NCBI RefSeq assembly: GCF_037038585.1
Contig: NC_092520.1
Coordinates: 2,447,001 to 2,511,000 of the forward strand
From: Patagioenas fasciata
Taxonomy: Eukaryota; Chordata; Aves; Columbiformes; Columbidae
DNA length: 64,000 nt
Reading direction: 5' to 3'
Numbering within the stretch: the stretch's first letter is position 1; the number at the start of each line of letters is the position of its first letter. A program made the position numbers and the translations under genes. Of the stretch, positions 53,675 through 64,000 are shown one piece after another. Under the pieces are notes generated by a model. The model had not been told where the DNA came from, made no database searches, and was given only the letters and a program-made list of their open reading frames with translations.

Positions 53675-54840
53675 GGTGGATGGATGATGGCGGAGTGGCG
53701 GACTGATCTAACTTGACTGGAGTAAGGGATTTGACAGAGTGTCCCACAGCATCCTCACAGCTGAACTGAGGGAGTGCGGTCTGGATGAGCGGGTAGTGAG
53801 GTGGACTGGGAACTGGCTGAAGGGAAGAAGCCAGAGAGTCGTGGGCAATGGGGCAGAGTCCAGTTGAGGCCTGGATCCAGTGCAGAGCCTCAGGGGGCAG
53901 TGCTGGGGCCGGGATTATTCAATATATTCATCAATGACTTGGATGAGGGAACAGAGTGACTGTCAGCAAGTTTGCTGGGGACACCAAGCTGGGAGGAGTG
54001 GCTGACACGCCAGGGGCTGTGCTGCCATCAGAGACCTGGACAGGCTGGAGAGTTCGGCGGGGAGAAATGGAATGAAAGAGAACAAGGGCAAGTGTAGAGT
54101 CTTGGATCTGGGCAGGAACAACCCCAGGTTCCAGTGTAAGTTGGGAAACGAGCTGTTGGAGAGCAGTGTAGGGGAAAGGGAGCTGGGGGTCCTGGGGACA
54201 GCAGGGTGAGCATGAGCCAGCACTGGGCCCTTGTGGCCAGGAAGGCCAATGGCACCTGGGGTGGGTTAGAAGGGGGTGGTCAGTAGGTCAGAGAGGTTCT
54301 CCTGCCCCTCTGCTCTGCCCTGGGGAGACCACCCCTGGAATATTGTGTCCAGTTGTGGCCCCTCAGTTCCAGAAGGACAGGGAACTGCTGGAGAGAGTCC
54401 AGCGCAGCCACCAAGATGCTGAAGGGAGTGGAGCATCTCCCGTGTGAGGAAAGGCTGAGGGAGCTGGGGCTCTGGAGCTGGAGAAGAGGAGACTGAGGGG
54501 TGACCTCATTCATGGGGATCAATATGGAAAGGGTGAGTGTCAGGAGGATGGAGCCAGGCTCTTCTCGGTGACAACCAGTGATAGGACAAGGGGCAATGGG
54601 TTCAAACTGGAACACAGGAGGTTCCACTTTGATAGGAGAAGAAACTTGTTCCTGGTGAGGGTGTCAGAACCTGGCCCAGGCTGCCCAGGGAGGCTGTGGA
54701 GTCTCCTTCTCTGCAGACATTCAAACCCGCCTGGACACCTTCCTGTGGAACCTCAGCTGGGTGTTCCTGCTCCATGGGGGGATTGCACTGGATGAGCTTT
54801 CCAGGTCCCTTCAACCCCCGACATTCTGGGATTCTGTGAA
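53675..54840 (+). mobile_element. CR1 LINE, subfamily A, one of the longest copies
   Basis: Starts in the RT palm (gggatttgacagagtgtccc, FDRVSH in canonical frame) and ends gacattctgggattctgtga. The catalytic box at about 53971 reads FAGDT, preceded by the shared one-base deletion (gagtgactgtcagcaag). Nearly identical to 61122-62249. Confidence 0.92.
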
Positions 54841-55654
54841 TTCCAACCCTTACGTTGTGGAAATTTTTCTTGTTCAGTAGAATATTTCCGTATAAAATAT
54901 TGTTGTCGTGGCAAAGTGATGTTTTTATCTCTTGGAAATAAACCCTTTTGCAGTTTACTAAGGTATTTTGTTTAGATTTAGGATCAAGAGAGTCTCTACC
55001 AAGACAAGGAAAAGAAAAATTGGGGACTGTGCGTTATACAGGAGCTGATTTCTTGTAGGAATTTGGGCAAGATCATATCTGGGTATTTGTTTTTCGTCTC
55101 CCTGAACTGGAATGACTGATCTTGCAAGGTCGTTTTTAGGCTCCTTGGATAAAACCAGTTCCATAGAAGAAAATTCCTTGTAGCTCTGAGTTCTGGCATT
55201 GGGGCCACTTCAAAATATTGATGAGAACTGAAGGAAAATCAGATTTTTATGATGTAATTAGAAGCAGAGGTAAGAAGTGACAGCGAACCTACACCGCTCA
55301 GTATCTGACGCATTTCAGGCATATGTATATACCTATAGGCGTATATTTATATATATATGCTCAGTTTTATTTCCCAAACCAATGGTCTTACATTGCAATA
55401 TGAAGAATTTTTAAGACCCTGTTTTCCTATGGATTCTCGTTTGCAGGCGGATTAAAAGTTATTTTCTTAGCAAAATGCATCAAAGACGAAAAAGGATTGT
55501 GCAAATACATAAGAAATAACCTTGTCAGGGAAGCTTGACTGCTTCTATTTTTAGGATTATTGTATTTTTGTGTGAGGAAGGGCTGCAGTAGGCATAACGT
55601 GGCTTCAATATTGAATTTCTTTTAGATTTCCTGTTTATTTGGAGTCTTGTCTGC
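54841..55654 (+). other. Probable intronic sequence, nothing recognised
   Basis: AT-rich single-copy sequence between two A-subfamily CR1 copies; a (TA)-rich tract lies at about 55322-55360. Confidence 0.5.
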
Positions 55655-56463
55655 TGGACCTGGACAGGCTGGAGAGCTGGGTGGGGAGAAATGTAATGAA
55701 ATAGAACAAGGGCAAGTGTAGAGTCTTGGATCTGGGCAGGAACAACCTCAGGTTCCAGTGTAAGTTGGGGAATGACCTATTAGAGAGCAGTGTAGGGGAA
55801 AGGGAGCTGGGGATCCTGGGGACAGCAGGGTGAGCATGAGCCAGCACTGGGCCCTTGTGGCCAGGAAGGCCAATGGTACCTGGGGTGGGTTAGAAGGGGG
55901 TGGTCAGTAGGTCAGAGAGGTTCTCCTGCCCCTCTGCTCTGCCCTGGGGAGACCACCCCTGGAATATTGTGTCCAGTTGTGGCCCCTCAGTTCCAGAAGG
56001 ACAGGGAACTGCTGCAGAGAGTCCAGCGCAGCCACCAAGATGCTGAAGGGAGTGGAGCATCTCCCGTGTGAGGAAAGGCTGAGGGAGCTGGGGCTCTGGA
56101 GCTGGAGAAGAGGAGACTGAGGGGTGACCTCATTCATGGGGATCAATATGGAAAGGGGCAGTGTCAGGAGGATGGAGCCAGGCTCTTCTTGGTGGCAACC
56201 AATGATAGGACAAGGGGCAATGGGTGCAAACTGGAACACAGGAGGTTTTGCTTAAATCTGAGAAGCAACTTGTTCCTGGTGAGGGTGGCAGAGCCTGGCC
56301 CAGGCTGCCCAGGGAGGTTGTGGAGTCTCCTTCTCTGCAGACATTCAAACCCGCCTGGACACCTTCCTGTGGAACCTCAGCTGGGTGTTCCTGCTCCATG
56401 GGGGGATTGCACTGGATGAGCTTTCCAGGTCCCTTCTAACCCCTGACATTCTGGGATTATGTG
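55655..56463 (+). mobile_element. CR1 LINE, subfamily A, 3' 800 bp
   Basis: Begins gacctggacaggctggagag and ends gacattctgggattatgtgg. Truncated just downstream of the RT catalytic box. Confidence 0.9.
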
Positions 56464-57149
56464 GGAAGTGATTATTTTCCCCTGCTCTCCTTTACCTACT
56501 TCTATAGATATGTTCTGTCTATGCACATATCTCTGTATATCTTGTTATTCTCTTCATTTTTCCTACAGATGCACCTTCTTTTGTTTCCGGAGAAAGATTA
56601 ATTTTCCTGTGAATTTAAGAAAACTATGGATTTTTTGCTAAAAAATAATAGTATTATTCTTGGGCGTAAACACAATACTTGTGCTTTAATGAAACAGGTC
56701 GATTGTGATGTGATGGATTAATTGGAATCAAGTTAGTATTATCGCTGCTCTTAATTGTATTTAAGTCAAGGATCCCCGGTTGCTGATTTAAAACACTGGG
56801 TTGTAAACTTATTTTTTTTTCCTTTGTGCTTCTGTTTTCCTAAAAAAAAGTTTGTACTCCCTGCTGGGTACAACCCTTCCAATATTACTGGTAAATTGTT
56901 GCCTTTCCATTACATTTAGAAGTCCTTTATTTTGGCTTTTGCTTCTGTGCTCACTTGGTTAAGCAATGACATCTAATTAGTAATTAGAGATTGTTTAATT
57001 TTTTATTACGGAGGAAGCGGCGACTGATACATTTCAATGAGGATGGGTGCTGGAAACTAACAGTAAACTTCCCTTGGAAGCTGAAATTCAGTTTAATCCA
57101 GTGTGGGATGCGGAGGTGTGTACATTGATAGAGCTGCTTTCCATTTGAT
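56464..57149 (+). other. Probable intronic sequence, nothing recognised
   Basis: AT-rich, T-tract bearing, no exon or repeat identified. Confidence 0.5.
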
Positions 57150-57271
57150 GGATTCCTGGGAGGAGCAACAGAGCCCAAGGAACAACCAACAGGATGAGAG
57201 GAAACGGCCTCAAGTTGCACCAGGGGAGGTTGAGGTTGGATCTGGGGAACAGTTTCTTCTTGGAAAGGGCT
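57150..57271 (+). mobile_element. CR1 subfamily B, displaced 3' block
   Basis: The block gaggaaacggcctcaagttg then caccaggggaggttgaggtt normally lies near the 3' end of B copies, yet here it precedes the RT region that starts at about 57272. It is a scrambled or chimeric head, like those at 5690 and 25153. Confidence 0.8.
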
Positions 57272-58192
57272 GTCGGCCAGTTCTGTTTAATCTCTTTATC
57301 AATGATCTGGATGAGGGGATCGAGTGCACCCTCAGTGAGTTTGCAGGTGTCACCAAGTTGGGTGAAGTGTTGATGTGCTGGAGGGTGGGAAGGCCATACA
57401 GAGGGGTCTGGCCCGGCTGGATCGATGGGCTGAGGCCAATTGTCTGAGGTTCACCAAGGCCAAGTGCCGGGTCCTGCACTGGGGTCACAGCAACCCCAGG
57501 CAGCGCTACAGGCTCGGGGAAGAGCGGCTGGAAAGTGCCCGGCGGAAAAGGAGCTGGGGGTGTTGGTGCCAGCGGCTGAACATGAGCCAGCGTGTGCCCA
57601 GGTGGCCAAGAGGCCACCAGCATCCTGGCTGGGACCAGCACTGGTGTGGCCAGCAGGCCCAGGGCAGTGACCGTCCCTGTGCTGGGACCTGGGGAGGCCA
57701 AATCACCAATCCTGGGGGCAGTTTTGGGACACACACCAAGAAAGGCCTTAAGGTGCTGGAGCGAGTGGAGAGAAGGGAACGGAGCTGTTGAGGGGCTGGA
57801 GCACAAGTGTGATGGGAGCGGCTGAGGGAGCTGGGGGGTTCAGCTGGAGAACAGGAGCTGAGGGGAGACCTTCTGATCTCTGAACTGCCTGAAAGGAGCT
57901 TGGAGCCAGGGGGGTCGGGCTCTGTTCCCCAGGAACAAGCGCCAGGAGCAGAGGAAACGGCCTCAAGTTGCACCAGGGGAGGTTGAGGTTGGGTGTGGGG
58001 AACAATTTCTTCCCCAAAGGGCTGTGGGGCATTGGAACAGGCTGCCCAGGGCAGTGCTGGAGTCACCATCCCTGGAGGGTTGGACAGACGGACATGAGGT
58101 TCTCAGGACATGGAGCAGTGCCAGGGGTGGGGAACAGTTGGACTCGATAATCCTGAGTGTCCCTTCCAACCAAAATGATTGTGTGATTCTAA
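57272..58192 (+). mobile_element. CR1 LINE, subfamily B, longest copy with RT remnant
   Basis: Begins with a palm-domain reading [19 protein letters not shown]; the catalytic box (about 57339-57360) reads FAGVTKLG where FADDTKLG is expected, so both catalytic Asp are gone. It runs to the tail aaaatgattgtgtgattct. The downstream ORF2 remnant is frameshifted. Confidence 0.9.
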
Positions 58193-59026
58193 ATGAAAGG
58201 CACTGCTTTTTTTAATTCTTGGATATTTAAGTCCTCACTTTGCACTTGGATTTTGCGGTAAATATTTTGCATCCCCAAATATATACGTCCCCACTTTAAG
58301 TTTTTTACAACAGGCTGGGTGAGCGGAGAGCTGAGCAGGGCAGCAGTAGGAATGGATACAAGAACACAAGGCTGTGTAAAAGCCCCGCACTTTATCAGAA
58401 AGTATTTTTCTTACTCAGCAGTGATAACAGCAACCACAGAAATCAAAATATTCGGGTGCTATTCAGCTTTATTGACACCAGCTATTCCTGGGAGTATAAG
58501 CCGTGGAGGAGAAAACAATTTCCACATCTGTTTGAAATGCAGCGTACGGATCTGTTTGCCGTGTCATCCATCAAACCATCAAAGCTCAGGCGGTGGATTT
58601 GTCGGGGCTGACGGGTTGTTTCCTCGGCACAGAGACGCTTCAAAGGCCGCCGGACAAGTGGTCGACATTCTTCTCCGCAGAGTCGTGGTTGTTCCAGGAG
58701 ATCCATTAATTCAACGCCGCTTACAGGTTCTTCGGGAATTGAAGGGTCCGCTTCTCTCGTTTCCACCAGCGCGGAAGCGGATGGGAATTGTAATGACTCG
58801 GGCTTTTGTTGTCTGCGTACAGATCTAAGGGAAGAATTAATTTGGTGGGGTTTGTGGAAGTTTAGGTCAGAAGGGGATATTAGATCATCTGTGCTAATTA
58901 CGAGTCAATTAGATGGCACAAATTATGAGCAGTAAACTAAATACACGCTTTCAGTCCTTACAGGCTAAACTTTCGCAAATAAATGACAGGAGAGAAGAGG
59001 GTATTAATTGCCATGTCTACTTTGGT
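58193..59026 (+). other. Probable intronic sequence, nothing recognised
   Basis: Includes a 169-codon open frame (58319-58828) without a recognisable domain or good splice context. A modest CpG content at 58600-58790. Confidence 0.5.
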
Positions 59027-59690
59027 GGGCGTTGATCAAGGATCAGTTGAGCGTGGGGTGTTGATCAAGGTTCAGTTGAGCGTGGGGTGTTGATCAAGGA
59101 TCAGTTGAGCGTGGGGTGTTGATCAAGGTTCAGTTGAGCGTGGGTGTTGATCAAGGATCAGTTGCGCGTGGGACGTTGATCAAGGTTCAGTTGAGCGTGG
59201 GGCGTTGATCAAGGTTCAGTTGAGTGTGAGGCGTTGATCAAGGTTCAGTTGAGTGTGAGGCGTTGATCAAGGTTCAGTTGAGTGTGGGGCATTGATCAAG
59301 GTTCAGTTGAGTGTGGGATGTTGATCAAGATTCAGTTGAGCATGGGGCGTTGATCAAGGTTCGGTTGAGCATGGGGCGTTGATCAAGGTTCGGTTGAGCG
59401 TGGGGTGTTGATCAAGGTTCGGTTGAGTGTGGGACATTGATCAAGGTTCAGCTGAGGGTGGGGCATTGATCAAGGTTCAGTTGAGTGTGGGGCATTGATC
59501 AAGGTTCAGCTGAGGGTGGGACATTGATCAAGGTTCGGTTGAGTGTGGGACATTGATCAAGGTTCAGCTGAGGGTGGGGCATTGATCAAGGTTCAGCTGA
59601 GGGTGGGGCATTGATCAAGGTTCAGCTGAGGGTGGGACATTGATCAAGGTTCAGTTGAGTGTGGGGCATTGATCAAGGTTCAGTTGAGCA
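59027..59690. repeat. 28-29-bp minisatellite, 23 units, each with TTGATCAA
   Basis: Twenty-three head-to-tail units of type ttgatcaaggttcagttgag followed by cgtggggc or variants. Each unit carries the palindrome TTGATCAA or a close form. Variant classes are grouped: ggatcag early, gtgtgaggc in the middle, gctgagggtggg late, showing local unit-by-unit expansion. Confidence 0.95.
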
Positions 59691-59819
59691 CAGTTCCTGC
59701 AGCAGAAGAAGTGGGAAGGGGGTTCCTTCTTCCCTGGACTTCAACTGATACTCGGACTGATCCTGAGCATGCTGAGCACGATACTTCAGGATGCTTGAGA
59801 AGACGCTGTCATTGAGGTC

Positions 59820-60600
59820 ACCCCGCAACGCTGTGTCATCTTTGGAAATGTCTTTTAGGTAGCGGTGGTTAAATCGTCCTCAGCCTCCTCTTGGCCAGAT
59901 CCAACAAGCCCGGCATCCTCAACTTCTTGGCATAAATCCTGTGCTGTGTGACCTGATGATCTTGGTGGGTCTCTGCTGGGGTTTCATTGGTTGGTTGAAT
60001 ATCATTCTTGGACAACCATGTCCACCGGTGCCAAGTGGGGGCCAATAATGTCTTCTTTTGACCTGCTAACGTGGGCTTTGTGTTATTAGAGCTGAGCACA
60101 CGTGGCTGACACACGTTCATCTTGATATCTGCCGAAGCGCAGATTTAATGGTTATTCTGCCGTTCGAGTTCAACTTCATACTTCTCCTTGTTGAACCTTG
60201 AGGTTTCTGTTGGCCCAACTCTCACATTTCTCAAGGTCTCTTTTGATTTAAGCTCTAATGGTTACATCTGCAAACCTACTCAAGGAAAGGTGGTAGCGTT
60301 CAGGTGATTGATGAGGTTTTTGGACAATGCCAGCTCAGGTATCAACACCTGGTCACCAAATGGATGTTGGGCCGTTGATTACTGTCCTTTGAGCACAGAT
60401 TCTGGATCGTTTTAGAGCCATTTACTCACATATCTTTGATTTTAATGGTTGCTTTAATATGTAGTTGCAACTTTTTTATAGATACATTCAGAGTCTTCAA
60501 AAAACCCTCAGAAATGTGAAATAGGTTGACTTGGATTTACAGGTTCCAAGGTCAGGAGTGATGGACATAATCATCCAGTCACAGCTGGAAATTGGTTAAA
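59820..60600 (-). mobile_element. Ancient decayed CR1 LINE, antisense
   Basis: Heavily diverged but collinear with the CR1 antisense order: cttctccttgttgaaccttg, then gaggtttctgttggcccaa, then ctcaaggtctcttttgat, then acatctgcaaacctactcaa. It is far more diverged than A-E and belongs to an older burst. Edges are approximate. Confidence 0.6.
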
Positions 60601-61121
60601 ATCTCTCCCAAATCTTAAAACGAAGCGTTTTGGAAACAATGTTCACATAAAGAGGCAAAGCAATGCTGAACCTGTCATTACTCCTAATTAATGTTCGCAG
60701 TGTTTAATTGGAGAACTGAAGTTGGCAACTGCAGAAGGGTTGGGGTAGAAAGAGAGGAAAAAGTCTTCAGATACTTGTATTTTAGGTGCTTCTGAACTTT
60801 ATACTACAGAAAACCTTTCAGCTCAGTTTAATAGGGAATACAATAATTAAAAAAAGACATGTTTTGATTTATGGTTTGATTTCACACTGAGTCGGTCGGG
60901 CAGCAGTTAGAAAAGCGTAATTAGACTTGTAATTGGAATGCGTCTTTGACAATTAGTTTTTGTAAACGTGTGTAATTTAGTCCGAAGTAAAGGGTCAGGA
61001 GGAACTTGCTGTGAAAGAGGTTAAGGAATGACATGTATCATTTCTACGCCTTTTAATGCTGATGTCAGACACAGCATGTCCATCTTTCCAATGGCAACAC
61101 AAATCCAACCGCTAGAACCAT
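60601..61121 (+). other. Probable intronic sequence, nothing recognised
   Basis: AT-rich single-copy stretch between an ancient and a young CR1. Confidence 0.5.
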
Positions 61122-62249
61122 GACTGGAGTAAGGGATTTGACAGAGTGTCCCACAGCATCCTAACAACTGAACTGAGGGAGTGCGGTCTGGATGAGCGGG
61201 TAGTGAGGTGGACTGGGAACTGGCTGAAGGGAAGAAGCCAGAGAGTCGTGGGCAATGGGGCAGAGTCCAGTTGAGGCCTGGATCCAGTGCAGAGCCTCAG
61301 GGGGCAGTGCTGGGGCCGGGATTATTCAATATATTCATCAGTGACTTGGATGAGGGAATAGAGTGACTGTCAGCAAGTTTGCTGGGGACACCAAGCTGGG
61401 AGGAGTGGCTGACACGCCAGAGGCTGTGCTGCCATCAGAGACCTGGACAGGCTGGAGAGTTGGGCGGGGAGAAATGGAATGAACTAGAACAAGGGCAAGT
61501 GTAGAGTCTTGGATCTGGGCAGGAACAACCCCAGGTTCCAGTGTAAGTTGGGGAAGGAGCTGTTGGAGAGCAGTGTAGGGGAAAGGGACCTGGGGGTCCT
61601 GGGGCCAGCAGGGTGAGCATGAGCCAGCACTGGGCCCTTGTGGCCAGGAAGGCCAATGGTACCTGGGGTGGGTTAGAAGGGGGTGGTCAGTAGGTCAGAG
61701 AGGTTCTCCTGCCCCTCTGCTCTGCCCTGGGGAGACCACCCCTGGAATATTGTGTCCAGTTGTGGCCCCTCAGTTCCAGAAGGACAGGGAACTGCTGGAG
61801 AGAGTCCAGCGCAGCCACCAAGATGCTGAAGGGAGTGGAGCATCTCCCGTGTGAGGAAAGGCTGAGGGAGCTGGGGCTCTGGAGCTGGAGAAGAGGAGAC
61901 TGAGGGGTAACTCATTCATGGGGATCAATATGGAAAGAGGGAGTGTCAGGAGGATGGAGCCAGGCTCTTCTCAGTGACAACCAGTGACAGGACAAGGGAC
62001 AATGGGTACAAACTGGAACACAAAAGGTTCCACTTAAATATGAGAAGAAACTTGTTTGGGGTGAGGGTGTCAGAGCCTGGCCCAGGCTGCCCAGGGGGGT
62101 TGTGGAGTCTCCTTCTCTGCAGCCATTCAAACCCGCCTGGACACCTTCCTGTGGAACCTCAGCTGGGTGTTCCTGCTCCATGGGGGGATTGCACTGGATG
62201 AGCTTTCCAGGGCCCTTCCAACCCCTGACATTCTGGGATTCTGTGATTC
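61122..62249 (+). mobile_element. CR1 LINE, subfamily A, long copy
   Basis: Begins tgactggagtaagggatttg and ends gacattctgggattctgtga followed by ttct. The catalytic box at about 61378 reads FAGDT with the same upstream deletion as the other A copies. Nearly identical to 53675-54840, including the shared head, so both were truncated at almost the same point. Confidence 0.92.
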
Positions 62250-63798
62250 TTATTCCATTGCAGAAAAACCCACCCTAAAACCCCGTAACCTTTTGTAGCA
62301 CATGTCTAATATTTTATAGAGCGATCACAAAGGACTGTAAATTGAGTAAAACACACTGTCCTTGGCAGGATTTCCCTTATGACTAAATTCAATATGAACA
62401 AAGAGGACAAGGGCAAAGAACTTCACTTATTCAGGTCATTTTTCATAAGTATCATAAAAGTTAGATAGAGAAGGCCTATTAGATTCTCTCTTCATCTCGC
62501 TACCTTGTTCTCTGCAGTAACCTTGTGAAATTTTCCTTCTCCAAATGGCAGAAAGACAATTTACCTGATGATTATTATTTATTTGGAGTGGAAAAGGATG
62601 GATTTATGTATCTTTTTTGTTGATCTGGGCTAGCGAATACTTCTTAACAAGGCTCATTTTACATTTCCCCATCTCCTTCCTTTTCAGTAGTTGTATATTC
62701 CTCTTTTTGAGCGCTGTGATGGTCTCATGAGGCCTTTTTCCTTCCCTTTGCCCTATGTTTTTAATTCCACCCCGTTACTCCAGTTGTTCGAGTGTCGGAA
62801 TCACCCCGAGGCTTTCGCTACCGATTTCACCCCTTTGTGTTTCTACCCTTCAAGTGCTTCCCGGGATTAATGTGCCACCAACACCACATTGTTCTTCCTA
62901 TATAGTAGATGTTTATGGTGCTCTCTTCAGATTAAAATCCTCTTAAACATTGGGTTTTTTCCCTGCTAAGAGAACTACCAGGGAAGTGTATATAAAATAA
63001 CTCTAAACCCCTCCAAACAATACAAAGAAAGCCTCTTAGCAATGGGAAAAGAACATGACTAATTGAATAGAAGCTCATCGGCTCTGAAGCTTGTGCTGCG
63101 TGGATTTGTCGCAAACGTGTTTCACTCAACACATTTTTTAATTGCCGCACAACTAACGAGCTTCTCGCACGCGGGAAGAAATAGAGTATTTTTGATGTTT
63201 GTCGCTGTAAATTACAGTTGTGTCGGTAGCGTTGCCGTGTCCAAAATGACATTAATATACAAGTTTGGAAAGTCTTCTTCATCGCTTCAGCACCTCGAGT
63301 GTAAATTGTTGAGGGTTAAATGTTGAGGGCAGAACAAGGGAAATGAAGGTGACCAGCTCATTAGGTGCCTTAGTCAATGAGCAGCTTAAAAAATCCCAAT
63401 ATATATCCTTAGTGTCTTAAAATAACCCTCAGCATCCTGTATTTTGAGCTCTCCAGCCTCTGCTGGGTTCGTGCTTTGCTCTTGGGTAGCGCTGAGAAAA
63501 TCAAGCAAGTCTATAATTTATGAACTTGAGAGGTATTGAATGTGACAGGGAAATCAACAGAAAATGAGGATACACAGAATGAGCATTTGCGCAAGCCAGA
63601 GAGGTTTCGTGGAAGCTGATTGTGTATCCTAATGGAGGAGAAAGGGAAGGAAATCCTTATTATACAACAACGTGGCTTTTTCTATAACTGATTTTTATGA
63701 GATGCATATATGGTGATGGTTTAGTCTGAATATGATGCATCTTGAGCTGGCCGGATGTGTAGGAAAATAACATTTTATGCTAAAGATATGCTTAAGAC
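62250..63798 (+). other. Probable intronic sequence, nothing recognised
   Basis: AT-rich, no CR1, no exon seen. ORFs of at most 116 codons without recognisable domains. Confidence 0.5.
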
Positions 63799-64000
63799 CA
63801 TGAGCCAGCACTGGGCCCTTGTGGTCAGGAAGGCCAATGGTACCTGGGGTGGGTTAGAAGGGGGTGGTCAGTAGGTCAGAGAGGTTCTCCTGCCCCTCTG
63901 CTCTGCCCTGGGGAGACCACCCCTGGAATATTGTGTCCAGTTGTGGCCCCTCAGTTCCAGAAGGACAGGGAACTGCTGCAGAGAGTCCAGCGCAGCCACC
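63799..64000 (+). mobile_element. CR1 LINE, subfamily A, cut by the window end
   Basis: Begins ccatgagccagcactgggcc, matching position about 61617 of the copy at 61122, and continues past the last base of the window. Confidence 0.9.

Noticed and set aside
58319-58828. 169-codon plus-strand frame considered as a gene
   Set aside because: No domain, no splice support, and low-complexity-free but unfamiliar sequence; treated as chance.
59027-59690. CRISPR-like array
   Set aside because: Units are contiguous 28-29-bp tandem repeats without unique spacers, in a vertebrate genome: a minisatellite.

Overview
The window is vertebrate nuclear DNA and almost certainly avian. Two conserved genes are read directly as spliced exons with GT/AG junctions, the repeat load is dominated by 5'-truncated CR1 LINEs ending in the ATTCTGTGATTCT-type tail, and the gene order fits the RAB6A - PLEKHB1 - FAM168A block of tetrapods. 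No bacterial operon, phage, CRISPR or tRNA/rRNA gene is visible.

Layout. (1) 1-11.2 kb, plus strand: the last three coding exons of RAB6A (Golgi Rab GTPase), its stop codon and 3' UTR; the upstream exons lie before base 1. (2) 11.2-18.7 kb: intergenic, with CR1 copies of several subfamilies. (3) 25.0-18.75 kb, minus strand: the complete PLEKHB1 gene (evectin-1; PH domain plus C-terminal hydrophobic anchor), with six coding exons encoding 191 residues, an inferred untranslated first exon in a CpG-rich promoter, and two large intronic minisatellites. RAB6A and PLEKHB1 are tail to tail. (4) 25-29.3 kb: the divergent intergenic space. (5) 29.34-30.1 kb: a strong CpG island with six ZNF143/THAP11-type sites and an exon-like 5' splice donor, best explained as the promoter and untranslated exon 1 of FAM168A on the plus strand, inferred from synteny. 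(6) 30.1-64 kb: no coding exon found; probably the long first intron of FAM168A, filled with CR1 copies, an old decayed CR1, microsatellites and minisatellites.

The most interesting signals are a densely repeated ZNF143/THAP11 motif cluster; a direct duplication of about 300 bp bracketing that CpG island, one copy of which carries a CR1 while the other preserves the empty site; a CR1 subfamily in which all six copies reaching the reverse-transcriptase box share the same frameshift and the same loss of a catalytic aspartate, suggesting amplification in trans; a CR1 that split a 24-bp minisatellite; a CR1 with a 66-bp perfect inverted head; and a minisatellite in the PLEKHB1 intron where mammals carry an optional exon.

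Limits: CR1 strands and edges were read by eye against the other copies in the window. Subfamily letters A-E are local labels, not Repbase names. The species cannot be fixed from this sequence.
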